Source of the DNA: Alphaproteobacteria bacterium UBA1303
GTDB taxonomy: Bacteria; Pseudomonadota; Alphaproteobacteria; Micropepsales; Micropepsaceae
Length of the DNA: 13,179 bases
Direction: 5' to 3'
Assembly (NCBI GenBank): GCA_002307315.1
Contig: DBTZ01000008.1
Span: 32,954-46,132 of the forward strand
Shown here: positions 6,055-13,179 of the stretch, piece after piece
How the letters are laid out: the number at the start of each line of letters is the position of its first letter
Numbering within the stretch: position 1 is the stretch's first letter
The notes under the pieces: generated by a model
Told to the model about the DNA's origin: nothing
Seen by the model: the letters and a program-made list of their open reading frames with translations, nothing else
The model's database searches: none
Position numbers and translations under genes: made by a program

Positions 6055-6795
6055 ATGTCGATCTACGTCGCCAGCCACAAGCCGTGTCCCGTTCCGGCCT
6101 CGCCGCTGTACCGGTTGCTGGCGCTGGGCGGTGCGGACATTCCCGGCAAAGCGGTTTCCGACGATGCCGGCGACAACATCTCGTCGAAGAACAAATACTA
6201 TTGCGAACTCACCGGAACATACTGGTTGTGGAAAAACTGTACGGACCCCGTCGTCGGGCTGTGCCATTACCGGCGGTACTTCAACCTCATTCCGATCAAG
6301 ACGCATGAATCGCCCTTCATCGGGGCAACGTATGCGCCGCCCATCACCGACATCCTGGAAAACCAGGCCCAATCGCTGATCTTGCAAGGCCTGCTCGGCC
6401 GGTACGACATCATCGTCGCCCGGCCGATGTATTACAACGAAACCGTCGGCGAGGCGTACAGAACCGATCACGGCAGCGTCGAATGGGACGCTTTCATTCG
6501 TCAGCTCAACCGGTTCTACGGCGACGGCAGACACCTGATGGATTGCGAAAACCGTCTGCACATCGGCAACATGCTGATCGCAAAAAAGGAAATATTCGAT
6601 CTGTATGCCGGCGAACTGTTCGGCGTCATCGATGCCGTTTTCGACGAAGTCGGCGCTTTGGAAGCCGTCGAAAACGCCCGCTACCAACCTTTTCGCTATC
6701 CGGGATATTTGGCCGAGCGCTTTACCTCCGCCTTCATCCGGGCCCACCGGCTGAACGCCTACGAGGCACAGGTCGTTCTTATCCAGGGGTTGTAA
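6055..6795 (+). CDS. DUF4422 family protein, probable glycosyltransferase
   Basis: This 246-residue protein matches the DUF4422 family, found in capsule/LPS and exopolysaccharide clusters and treated as glycosyltransferase-like. Visible family marks are YVASHKP at the N-terminus, then AGDNISSKNKYYCELTGTYW followed by LWKN and VGLCHYRRYF (about residues 36-78), and the C-terminal RYPGYLAERFTSAFI. No signal peptide or membrane span is seen, so it should be cytosolic. The ATG has GGAGAG six bases upstream. It stands as a single plus-strand gene, convergent with the TPR-glycosyltransferase gene (8 bp between stops). That neighbourhood suggests glycan work, possibly on flagellin. Acceptor, donor sugar and even catalytic activity are inferred, not visible. 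Confidence 0.82.
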   Translation: MSIYVASHKPCPVPASPLYRLLALGGADIPGKAVSDDAGDNISSKNKYYCELTGTYWLWKNCTDPVVGLCHYRRYFNLIPIKTHESPFIGATYAPPITDILENQAQSLILQGLLGRYDIIVARPMYYNETVGEAYRTDHGSVEWDAFIRQLNRFYGDGRHLMDCENRLHIGNMLIAKKEIFDLYAGELFGVIDAVFDEVGALEAVENARYQPFRYPGYLAERFTSAFIRAHRLNAYEAQVVLIQGL

Positions 6796-6803
6796 CGGCG
6801 GGA

Positions 6804-8327
6804 TTAAATCGCCGGATTCCGCCGGTCGAGCCTATCGCGCAGAGTTGCAAACGACGCGGCCCAATCGCCGGCCGCCGGAGGAACGACGAAGACGGCCGAC
6901 GGCGCGAACGGCTCGTAAGGCCGGCCGAAGCCGGTCCAGGCCGGATCGCGCACCATCTTGTAGGTCGGAACGCCGGCGGCAGCCGCCAGCCACGACACCG
7001 CTGTCGGCGCCGAGACTAGCACATCGACCGCAGCCAGCATCGCCGCGGTCCGGTCGAGTTCGCACCGCTGGTCGATTCCCGCGGGAACCACGATAGGCCG
7101 GTTTCCGGTCTCCGCCAGCGCGGCGATTTCGTCGGCTTCGGCATCGTATTGGGCGCAGATCACGGTGCCGGGCAGATCGCGGATCGCCCCGGCCCAACAT
7201 TCCAGCGGCGCATATTGCATGGCGCGTTCGCCGCCGGTCTTGCCGCTGCGCCAGCAGATGGCGGTCAAGGGCCGCGGCAGATCGGCAAAGGCTTTTCGCC
7301 AATGCGCCTTTTCGGCCGCGTCGATGCGCAAATAGGATGGTACGGCGGAAAAATCCTCGATGCGGGTACGCAAAAAAATCGGCAAGCCCCCCATCGCCAC
7401 GGCCGCGTCGGCGCCGCCCGCATCCTTCAGCCAATCGTAATGGGCGCGCACCGTTCCGTCCCGGCGTTCGATCGACCACGGGCAAACGCGCAGGGAAGGA
7501 AAAGACCGCGCGAACAAATCGACCAAGCGCGGCTCGCATTCGACGACGACCCGCGCATCGGCGGCATCCGCCTTCGCCGCCAAGTCGGGCAATATGCCGG
7601 CGAACATAATCTGATCGCCGACGCCCTGCTCGCCGGTCACCAACAGACGCATTCCCGCGCGGAAAACCCCATTCCACGCCGGCAAGCCGTGATCGGCAAC
7701 CGGCGTCTTGCCGGGAATATTCAGGCGGGCGGCATAGTCGCGCCAGCCGGCATCAAAGTTACCGGTCAGCAGATGAAGCACCGCGCGATTGAGGCGTGCC
7801 TGAGCGTTGCCGGGAAGCTCGGCCAAAACCCGATCGCACAGCCGCAGCGCTTCGTCGTATTCGCCGCGGTCGGAAAGAATGCTCGCGAGGTTGCCGAGCG
7901 CCAGAGCATAACCCGGCTTGAGATCGAGCGCCCGGCGCAAATGCGTTTCGGCAATATTTTCGTCGCCCGCCGCACGATAAACCACACCCAACGTCAGCAT
8001 CAGTTCCGGCGCATCGGCATTAGCTTCGAGCGCCTGTTGCAGCAGCGTCACCGCCTCGTCATGGCGGCCTTGCGAACTCAAGAAATTGCCGAGAACGACG
8101 ACGGCTTCCAACCTGCCGGGGTCGTTCGCCAGCACCATGCGCAGAAAAACTTCGGTTTGTTTGGCCAGCCCGAGCGCGCGTGCGGTATTCGCCAGTGCGA
8201 ACAGTACATGGGGGTTGTTCGGTTCGACCGCCAAGGCGCGTTCCAATCGCCCGATGGCGTCGAAATGCCGGCCGGCGGCGGCAAGGCGCACGCCTTCGCG
8301 ATAGAGATCGGAAACCGCAGCGTTCAT
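6804..8327 (-). CDS. TPR-repeat glycosyltransferase, FlmG-like (probable flagellin glycosyltransferase)
   Basis: This 507-residue cytosolic protein has two halves. Residues about 4-195 are TPR repeats (for example HFDAIGRLERALAVEPNNPH, HDEAVTLLQQALEANADAPE, YDEALRLCDRVLAELPGNAQ). Residues about 225-490 carry the glycosyltransferase-like module usual in TPR fusions: LLVTGEQGVGDQIMFAGILP (228-247), AICWRSGKTGGER (356-368), and the sugar-nucleotide-site-like TAAMLAAVDVLVSAPTAVSWLA with GVPTYKM. The same architecture occurs in Caulobacter FlmG, which glycosylates flagellin after binding it through the TPR part. The divergent FlaEY-like gene supports the flagellar reading. The ATG at 8327 has only a weak purine run (AAAAAGATGGG). 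A TTAA-N7-TTAA box lies 24 bases upstream. Other TPR-glycosyltransferases with different acceptors remain possible. Confidence 0.82.
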   Translation of the reverse strand: MNAAVSDLYREGVRLAAAGRHFDAIGRLERALAVEPNNPHVLFALANTARALGLAKQTEVFLRMVLANDPGRLEAVVVLGNFLSSQGRHDEAVTLLQQALEANADAPELMLTLGVVYRAAGDENIAETHLRRALDLKPGYALALGNLASILSDRGEYDEALRLCDRVLAELPGNAQARLNRAVLHLLTGNFDAGWRDYAARLNIPGKTPVADHGLPAWNGVFRAGMRLLVTGEQGVGDQIMFAGILPDLAAKADAADARVVVECEPRLVDLFARSFPSLRVCPWSIERRDGTVRAHYDWLKDAGGADAAVAMGGLPIFLRTRIEDFSAVPSYLRIDAAEKAHWRKAFADLPRPLTAICWRSGKTGGERAMQYAPLECWAGAIRDLPGTVICAQYDAEADEIAALAETGNRPIVVPAGIDQRCELDRTAAMLAAVDVLVSAPTAVSWLAAAAGVPTYKMVRDPAWTGFGRPYEPFAPSAVFVVPPAAGDWAASFATLRDRLDRRNPAI

Positions 8328-8350
8328 CCCATCTTTTTCGGCGATAATGC

Positions 8351-8365
8351 TTAACCGGCGGTTAA
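8351..8365. promoter_or_regulatory. CtrA-type binding box (TTAA-N7-TTAA)
   Basis: TTAACCGGCGGTTAA exactly fits the CtrA consensus TTAA-N7-TTAA. It lies inside a longer palindrome, CTTAACC-GGC-GGTTAAG (8350-8366). It sits between the divergent FlmG-like gene (24 bp away) and FlaEY-like gene (77 bp away). A weaker second match, TTAG-N7-TAAA, occurs at 8379-8393. CtrA controls flagellar genes in many alphaproteobacteria, so shared control of the pair is likely. Confidence 0.65.
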
Positions 8366-8441
8366 GAGCAATAAATCGTTAGCTTTCCGTAAACCGATGT
8401 TACCGCATCATCCCGTAGAGGGCCGCGAAGGCTGAACGGTT

Positions 8442-11171
8442 ATGACCGCGATCGATACGTCGACACTGCTGAACTATTTCTACGCCAAACAAAGCGTGGC
8501 AGCGGCGAAGTATAGCTCGTCGGCATCGACATCGTCGTCCAGCAGCAGTTCCGACACCACCACGGCACCGTGGAACGATACCGAAACCGAAACCGACACG
8601 GCGCGCGATGCCGATGTTCTGTCGATGTCCGATTACGTCGACGACAGCGACGTGCCGAAGGTTGCCGTAACCGACGATCAAAAGCTGGAACAGGACAATC
8701 AGAAGCTCTTCGTGATCTACAAGGCGCTCGACACCCTGTCGTATTTGTCGGAAATGGCCGGGCGCACCGATGTCGCTTCCGGCGTCATCGCCGGCTACAA
8801 TACGCGTTTTCAGGATTGCCTGTCGCAAATTCAGGATTACATCGAGAACACGACGTTCAACAACCTCGAACTTCAGCAGACCGCGATCGATGCGGTAACG
8901 ACCGGCACCGCCAGCGTGGCGTCGTCGACCTACAACTATACGACCAAGTCCCTGGCCACCAGCGACAACATCAACAGCGCGGTTTCCGGCGTCTCTACAT
9001 CCGACAGTTTCACCATCGCCGTCAGCAAAAACGGCACGACCCAGAGTCTCGCCATCGACATGGCGGACGTTGCGGCGACATACGGCACCTTGAGCCTGAG
9101 CAACATCGTCTCCTACGTCAACGGCAAGCTGTCCGATGCGGGATACAACACCCGCTTTGCGCGGGTGCAGACCGGCAGCAAGACCGACGACGACGGCAAC
9201 ATTACCTATCAGTACGGCCTCAAAATCACCGATGCCTCGAACGAAACCGTATCGCTGTCGTCGAGCGATGCTACGCCGGCGTTGTATCTCGCCGGCACCT
9301 CCGGCCTTACCGAAGACACCGACGACACCGACGCCAACAGCGCCGGGCGTCTGGTCAAGCTGTCGCTGGACGACAACGCGTCGGGAACCACCGATACTTC
9401 CAGCGTATTCAGCACGACGACCGGCACCACGGACGGCACCTCCACCGCGACCGCCTCCGCCGTCGACGGCGACGGCAACGTTTACATGCTCGGCACGACG
9501 ACCGGCGACATCAACGGCGAAGCCAATCAAGGCAGCCAAGACGTCTACATCAGCAAATACGATTCCGCCGGCGCGCTTTTATGGACCCATCTGGTCGGCA
9601 GTTCGGCTTCCGCCGACGGCTACGATCTGGCGATCGATCCAACCGGCGGCGTAGTCGTGGTCGGTTCCACCACCGCGGACCTCACCACCAGCGTCGCCGA
9701 CGGAAACGAGGACAGTTTCGTCGCCAAATTCTCGTCGATCGGCACCGAGGAGTGGGTCAGCCAGATCAACACCACATCGGCCAACGCGGCCAATACCGTC
9801 AGCGTCGATTCGTCGGGCAACATTACCGTCGGCGGATCGGTTACTGGCAAGATCGCATCGGGCGAAACCAATTTGGGCGGCAGCGATGCCTATCTTCTTC
9901 AGCTCGATTCCGACGGGACGATCACCTCGAAAAACCAATTCGGCACCACCGGCAACGACGAAGTGGCTTCCACCACCTACGATTCCAGCGGCAATCTGTA
10001 CATCGTCACCGTGTCCGACGGCGTCGCCTCGGTCAGCAAATACGCCGCCGACAGCGACGGCAATGTCGACATCGCCGCCGACCCGACCTGGACGCAAGCC
10101 CTCGGCACCATCGGTTCGTCGGGCGCCATCACCGACATCGCCGTGTCGGGAAGCAGTATTTACGTCGCCGGTTCGACCAACAACGATTTGAATTCGACCG
10201 ACGGGTATTCCACCAGCGGCGGGTCGGACGCCTTCGTTTGCAGTTTGACCGACAACACGACCTCGGCCGGCACCAACTATGTCAGTTACGTCGGCACGTC
10301 CGCTAATGAAACCTCGGGCACGCTGGCGATCGGATCGGACGGAACGGTGTACTTAAGCGGCAGCACCACCGGCACATTTGCCGACCAGTCGAGAACCGAA
10401 AGCGGCACCACCAATGCTTTCGTCTCCGCCATAAAGGGCAGTACCGGTACCGTCGAATGGACCAAACAGTACGGCGGCATCAGCGGCCAGTCGACCGGCG
10501 CCAGCCTGGCGCTCGACGCCGACGGTTCGAGCGTACTCGATGCCTTGGGTCTGCCGACCGGCGAAGTGCAAACGGCGTCGTCTTACCTCAGCAAGCTGAC
10601 CGATCAATCGACGCTTAAGGCGGGCGATACGTTCAAGATCAAGATCGACAACGGCTCGTCCGACCGCACGGCCACCATTACCATCGATGCCTCCGACACC
10701 CTGCGGACATTGGCAAAGGAAATCAGCGACAAACTCGGCAGCGCCGGATCGGCCAGCGTCAGTTACGCATCCGGCGGAAAGTCGCTCAAGATCGAGGCAT
10801 CGTCCGACTATACCCTGACCCTGATCGCCGGCGACGACGACACCGACGCACTGGCCGGTCTCGGCCTCGCCGCCGGCGTGCTGTCCGCAGACTCCAGCAG
10901 CATCAGCACCTCGGACGGAAAAAAGATATTCGGGCTCGGCCTGACTTCCGACATGACGTTCTCCACCAAAACCCAGGCGAATGCGGTGAAGGCGGAAGTC
11001 AGCAACGTGCTGAGCGCGATCAAGACGATTTATCAATCGATCAATTCGTCGGGCGACGATACCAGCACGACCGCGACCGCCAGCAATGCCGTAAAGGCCA
11101 GCACGGCGATGCTCAATTACATCGGCAACCGGACGACCAACGCCACGCAGGCGCTCAGTCTGTTGGCTTGA
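8442..11171 (+). CDS. FlaEY-like protein: flagellin-like ends around an SBBP-type beta-propeller
   Basis: This 909-residue acidic protein is rich in Ser, Thr, Gly and Asp, with no signal peptide. Residues about 75-150 are helical and flagellin-like (GYNTRFQDCLSQIQDYIENTT, NNLELQQ). Residues about 185-285 and 725-800 resemble flagellin-IN modules (DTFKIKIDNGSSDRTATITI, then DTLRTLAKEISDKLG). Between them, about 340-680, are repeats of the SBBP beta-propeller type: GNVYMLGTTTGDI, DVYISKYDSAGALLWTHLVG, GGSDAYLLQLDSDGTI, GTVYLSGSTTGTF, TVEWTKQYGG. The C-terminus (about 840-909) is again helical. This matches my memory of Caulobacter FlaEY, a large protein that modulates flagellin gene expression. 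The ATG at 8442 has GAAGG ten bases upstream. Secretion by the flagellar export system is possible; an unrelated surface protein is the alternative. Confidence 0.75.
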   Translation: MTAIDTSTLLNYFYAKQSVAAAKYSSSASTSSSSSSSDTTTAPWNDTETETDTARDADVLSMSDYVDDSDVPKVAVTDDQKLEQDNQKLFVIYKALDTLSYLSEMAGRTDVASGVIAGYNTRFQDCLSQIQDYIENTTFNNLELQQTAIDAVTTGTASVASSTYNYTTKSLATSDNINSAVSGVSTSDSFTIAVSKNGTTQSLAIDMADVAATYGTLSLSNIVSYVNGKLSDAGYNTRFARVQTGSKTDDDGNITYQYGLKITDASNETVSLSSSDATPALYLAGTSGLTEDTDDTDANSAGRLVKLSLDDNASGTTDTSSVFSTTTGTTDGTSTATASAVDGDGNVYMLGTTTGDINGEANQGSQDVYISKYDSAGALLWTHLVGSSASADGYDLAIDPTGGVVVVGSTTADLTTSVADGNEDSFVAKFSSIGTEEWVSQINTTSANAANTVSVDSSGNITVGGSVTGKIASGETNLGGSDAYLLQLDSDGTITSKNQFGTTGNDEVASTTYDSSGNLYIVTVSDGVASVSKYAADSDGNVDIAADPTWTQALGTIGSSGAITDIAVSGSSIYVAGSTNNDLNSTDGYSTSGGSDAFVCSLTDNTTSAGTNYVSYVGTSANETSGTLAIGSDGTVYLSGSTTGTFADQSRTESGTTNAFVSAIKGSTGTVEWTKQYGGISGQSTGASLALDADGSSVLDALGLPTGEVQTASSYLSKLTDQSTLKAGDTFKIKIDNGSSDRTATITIDASDTLRTLAKEISDKLGSAGSASVSYASGGKSLKIEASSDYTLTLIAGDDDTDALAGLGLAAGVLSADSSSISTSDGKKIFGLGLTSDMTFSTKTQANAVKAEVSNVLSAIKTIYQSINSSGDDTSTTATASNAVKASTAMLNYIGNRTTNATQALSLLA

Positions 11172-11191
11172 CGAAAAAATAATGCCGGCAA

Positions 11192-11227
11192 ACGAAAGCC
11201 CCCGCCGCATCCGGCGGGGGCTTTCGT
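11192..11227. terminator. Bidirectional intrinsic terminator
   Basis: ACGAAAGCCCCCGCC (11192-11206) pairs perfectly over 15 bp with GGCGGGGGCTTTCGT (11213-11227) around a 6-base loop. It lies between the ends of two convergent genes, 20 bases after the FlaEY-like stop and 11 before the NodT-type stop. A-rich flanks inside the stem give U-rich 3' arms in both directions, and ATTATTTTTT lies further along on the minus strand. Confidence 0.88.
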
Positions 11228-11238
11228 ATTCAAGATCA

Positions 11239-12672
11239 TCAGAACGGCAGCGCCGTCGGATTGAAGGCATTGCGGGTGGACTCGTCCATCGCCGCTTCCT
11301 GCGACCAGCCGCCGCCGAGTACGCGATAGAGGCCGACGGTCGCCTGCAACCGTGCCAAGCGGATCTGCGCCAGCGTATCCTGGGCGGAGAACAGGGTCTG
11401 CTGGGTGTTGAGTACGGTCAACAGCGCGGCGACGCCTTCGCGGTATTGCAGTTCGGAAATGCGGAAGGCTTCCTTTGCGTGCATGACCTGATCGGCGATC
11501 AGCCGTTCGCGCTCGGCCAGACTGGAGACCAGCCCCAACTGGGTTTCGACGTCCGACAGCGCCGACAGCACGGTGCTGCGATAGGTGGCGATCTTTTCGA
11601 CCTCTACGGCATTGTAGTAGTCGCGGGTCGACGACAGCGTGCCGCCGTCGAATACCGCCTGCAGCACCTTGGCGCCTGCGCTCCAGGCAAGACTGCCGGG
11701 ATCCATCAGTTTGGCCAGATCGGCGCTCGACAAACCGCCCTGCCCGGTCAGGCTGATCGACGGCAGGAAGGCGAGACGTGCGGCGTTGAGGTTGGCGTTG
11801 GCGGCTTTGAGATTGGCCTCGGCCATAGCGACATCGGGACGGCGGGCCAACAGAGCGGACGGCAGACCAGGCTTAACCGGCGGAGCGGAGATGCCGTCGA
11901 GCGAAGCGGCCTTGACGTCGAACCCTTCCGGCATCTTGCCGAGCAGGATCGCCAGCGCATAGCGCGCTTCGCGTTCCTGTTCTTCGAGATTGGGAATGCT
12001 CGCTTCGGTACTGCGCAAGGTGGCGGTCTGCTGCGCCAATTCAAGGTTCGATTCGGCGCCGTGCTCGACCTTGGCCTGGGTGATCGACAGAATGCGCTTG
12101 GCCGCCTCGACGTTCTTTCTGGAAATATCGAGCCGTTCGCGCAAGGCCAAAACCGCCAGATATTCGTTGGCGACCCCGGCACTGACCGTCAGCCATTCGG
12201 TATCGCGCGAGAAAATCGCGGCACGCGCATTGTTGCGCGCGGCATCGAGATACTCGCGGTTCTTGCCCCAAAAATCGAGTTCGTAGCTGGCCGTGGCCGT
12301 CAGCCCGAAGCTGTTGCCGGCGGTATGGCCTTCGTTGGCACCGGAACGGGTGCCGCTGCCTGCCAGACTCAGACTGGGAAACAAATCGGCCCATTTCATG
12401 CCGGTCTGCGCCCGCGCCTGTTCGACCCGAGCCGCATAGATCGCCAAATCGAGATTGCCTTCCCGTGCCTGGGCGACCAAGTCGGTCATCTCGTCGTTCT
12501 TGAAGCTCTTCCACCACTCGGCGGAGGGGATGGCATCGACCGCATCGGCAGTTTGCGGCGCGGTAAAGGCCTTGGGCATTTCTTCCGGCGCCATAGCGAC
12601 GGGCGTCGACTGACACGCAGCAAGGGCAAGCGCCCAAACGGCCACGGAAGCATAGATCGGTATTTTTCTCAT
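11239..12672 (-). CDS. NodT-type outer-membrane efflux lipoprotein (RND outer membrane factor)
   Basis: This 477-residue protein belongs to the TolC/OprM/NodT outer-membrane factor family, which form trimeric channels linking RND or ABC pumps to the exterior. Residues 1-20 are a lipoprotein signal with lipobox LAAC and acylated Cys20. The rest shows the duplicated coiled-coil/beta pattern: WWKSFKNDEMTDLV, then AYELDFWGKNREY-like SYELDFWGKN (about 130-139), LLARRPDVAMAEANLKAANANLNAARLAFLPSISLTG (about 290-325) and the C-terminal ISELQYREGVAALLTVLNTQQTL. Length is usual. No membrane-fusion or inner-membrane pump gene is adjacent in this window, so partners must be elsewhere or further upstream. 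The ATG at 12672 has a weak GAGTGG site five bases upstream. A hairpin lies in the probable 5' UTR. Confidence 0.94.
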   Translation of the reverse strand: MRKIPIYASVAVWALALAACQSTPVAMAPEEMPKAFTAPQTADAVDAIPSAEWWKSFKNDEMTDLVAQAREGNLDLAIYAARVEQARAQTGMKWADLFPSLSLAGSGTRSGANEGHTAGNSFGLTATASYELDFWGKNREYLDAARNNARAAIFSRDTEWLTVSAGVANEYLAVLALRERLDISRKNVEAAKRILSITQAKVEHGAESNLELAQQTATLRSTEASIPNLEEQEREARYALAILLGKMPEGFDVKAASLDGISAPPVKPGLPSALLARRPDVAMAEANLKAANANLNAARLAFLPSISLTGQGGLSSADLAKLMDPGSLAWSAGAKVLQAVFDGGTLSSTRDYYNAVEVEKIATYRSTVLSALSDVETQLGLVSSLAERERLIADQVMHAKEAFRISELQYREGVAALLTVLNTQQTLFSAQDTLAQIRLARLQATVGLYRVLGGGWSQEAAMDESTRNAFNPTALPF

Positions 12673-12693
12673 GAAACCACTCGCTGAAGGTTT

Positions 12694-12723
12694 GGGGGTG
12701 CAAACACGCAGTACGTGTCCCCC
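12694..12723 (-). promoter_or_regulatory. Hairpin in the 5' UTR of the NodT-type gene
   Basis: On the minus strand GGGGG (12723-12719) pairs with CCCCC (12698-12694), and the adjoining ACACG with CGTGT (12718-12714 with 12708-12704), leaving a 5-base bulge (TTGCA). The structure ends 21 bases before the ATG. It may affect mRNA stability or translation. Confidence 0.35.
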
Positions 12724-12742
12724 GGCGGCGATGCATTTGTTG

Positions 12743-12772
12743 TTTATATGGGTACAGCTACACCGGCGACAA
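12743..12772 (-). promoter_or_regulatory. Candidate promoter of the NodT-type gene
   Basis: On the minus strand, TTGTCG (12772-12767) and TATAAA (12748-12743) are 18 bases apart. They match the sigma70 hexamers at 4/6 and 5/6 positions. The start would fall near 12735, giving a leader of about 63 bases. Confidence 0.5.
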
Positions 12773-12836
12773 CATCAACAACTGTCTCTGAACGAAAACG
12801 TGAGAAAATAACCCAGTCAAATTATAGGAATTGCAT

Positions 12837-12890
12837 AAAAAAGACGGCCGGGTCAACTTTGGTCTTGGGGGCCCCAAAGCTACCCGGCCG
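12837..12890 (-). terminator. Minus-strand intrinsic terminator
   Basis: On the minus strand CGGCCGGGT (12890-12882) pairs with ACCCGGCCG (12853-12845). An inner CTTTGG/CCAAAG stem is followed by the loop. The stem is followed by TC and then six T (12842-12837). Orientation is set by the T-run, so a transcript must enter from the right. Confidence 0.75.
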
Positions 12891-13014
12891 CCCTAACGAC
12901 TGTGTCCGTATGGTGGAGCGCCGATGGGAACACAGTCTAGACACCGCCGACCTCCCGCATGCCGGGAACGTGCGATGACTTCGGGAATTCTGCTCGTCGA
13001 GCGCTCTTCCCAAG
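12837..13014 (-). ncRNA. Candidate structured RNA ending at the minus-strand terminator
   Basis: Upstream of the terminator on the minus strand are three hairpins. CTTGGGAA-type arms pair 13007-13014 with 12979-12987 (one bulge). CCCG/CGGG pairs 12963-12966 with 12954-12957. GACTGTGT/ACACAGTC pairs 12930-12937 with 12898-12905, extended by CTA/TAG. Together with the terminator this would be an RNA of up to about 178 nt. No convincing promoter was found, and I do not recognise the family. It might be a 3' UTR of an outside transcript, or the hairpins could act as a plus-strand leader for the gene at 13124. Confidence 0.35.
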
Positions 13015-13123
13015 CGAGGTTATTTTGATATGCGGCGGCGGTGCGGATAAAGGGGACAGCATCGCGTATTTTGTATCAGTCTGTCGCTGCACGCGCGATG
13101 TCGCCAGAGATCGCGAAGGTATT

Positions 13124-13179
13124 ATGCGTATCGAAGGATTAAAGGACGTTCATCAGTCCCCCGTGAAGAATGCAGATTT
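13124..13179 (+). CDS. Possible start of a gene cut by the right edge
   Basis: An ATG at 13124 opens a frame reading MRIEGLKDVHQSPVKNAD to the window end. GAAGG (13115-13119) lies four bases upstream, a short but usable spacing. Only 18 codons are visible, too few to recognise a family. The frame is also open upstream of the ATG. Confidence 0.35.
   Translation, partial: MRIEGLKDVHQSPVKNAD

Larger units (their letters stand above)
12673..13123. other. Intergenic region upstream of the NodT-type gene
   Basis: This gap of about 450 bp has no credible gene. From left to right it holds the NodT-type 5' UTR hairpin and promoter, an AT-rich stretch (12781-12840) including a lone TATAAT on the minus strand, a strong minus-strand intrinsic terminator (12837-12890), and three more hairpins (12893-13014). 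A GC-rich run up to the possible gene start at 13124 follows. A plus-strand frame at 12715-12978 lacks a ribosome-binding site and runs through the hairpins. Confidence 0.55.

Noticed and set aside
6806..6826. Third copy of the 50-nt repeat (CCGGATTCC near 6811)
   Set aside because: Only about nine core bases match. The rest of the element is absent and the site lies at the end of the TPR-glycosyltransferase coding sequence.
8400..9539. Long minus-strand open frame opposite the FlaEY-like gene (379 codons)
   Set aside because: It is a complement-strand shadow created by GC-rich codon bias. Its translation is Gly/Arg/Val-rich without domains, and the plus-strand frame has clear repeats.
11182..12687. 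Plus-strand open frame of 501 codons opposite the NodT-type gene
   Set aside because: It runs through the terminator and the whole NodT-type gene. The product shows no family features, while the minus strand is unmistakably an outer-membrane factor.
12715..12978. Plus-strand open frame of 87 codons
   Set aside because: It has no ribosome-binding site, overlaps the NodT-type promoter and spans the minus-strand terminator stem.

Overview
The window reads as chromosomal DNA of a motile alphaproteobacterium, most likely from the Rhodospirillales. The grounds are high GC, alphaproteobacterial-type NuoA/NuoB and TrxB, a perfect TTAA-N7-TTAA CtrA-type box, and two genes resembling the Caulobacter flagellin factors FlmG and FlaEY. 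Taxon assignment is inference from recalled families; no search was run.

Layout. 1-625 (minus): start of the nuo (complex I) operon, nuoA followed by a truncated nuoB. 626-944: nuo upstream region with an FNR/FixK-like palindrome. 945-1424 (minus): Lrp/AsnC regulator, divergent from trxB (1652-2596, plus) and a LysR-type regulator (2606-3502, plus) 9 bp downstream. 3503-3837: gene-free but highly structured. It holds a good sigma70-like promoter, five hairpins (four with C-rich loops) and a classical intrinsic terminator, which together look like a ~160-nt small RNA, followed by a 50-nt palindromic repeat. 3838-5773 (plus): a tightly coupled three-gene operon of a LemA lipoprotein, a secreted/membrane TPM-domain protein with a Gly-rich tail, and a second membrane TPM-type protein. 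5774-6054: three consecutive hairpins, the middle one a second copy of the 50-nt repeat.

6055-11171 is probably a flagellin-modification region. It has a DUF4422 glycosyltransferase-like protein (plus), a TPR-plus-glycosyltransferase protein resembling FlmG (minus), and, divergent from it across the CtrA-type box, a 909-residue protein with flagellin-like ends around a beta-propeller (SBBP-like) core resembling FlaEY. A perfect 15-bp bidirectional terminator separates it from a convergent NodT-type outer-membrane efflux lipoprotein (11239-12672, minus). 12673-13123 holds a promoter for that gene and a second structured region with a minus-strand intrinsic terminator. A short reading frame starting at 13124 may be the beginning of another gene.

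The most interesting unexplained items are the C-loop RNA at about 3533-3695, the paired 50-nt repeats whose stems covary, the CtrA-type box between the FlmG-like and FlaEY-like genes, and the structured minus-strand candidate RNA at about 12837-13014.
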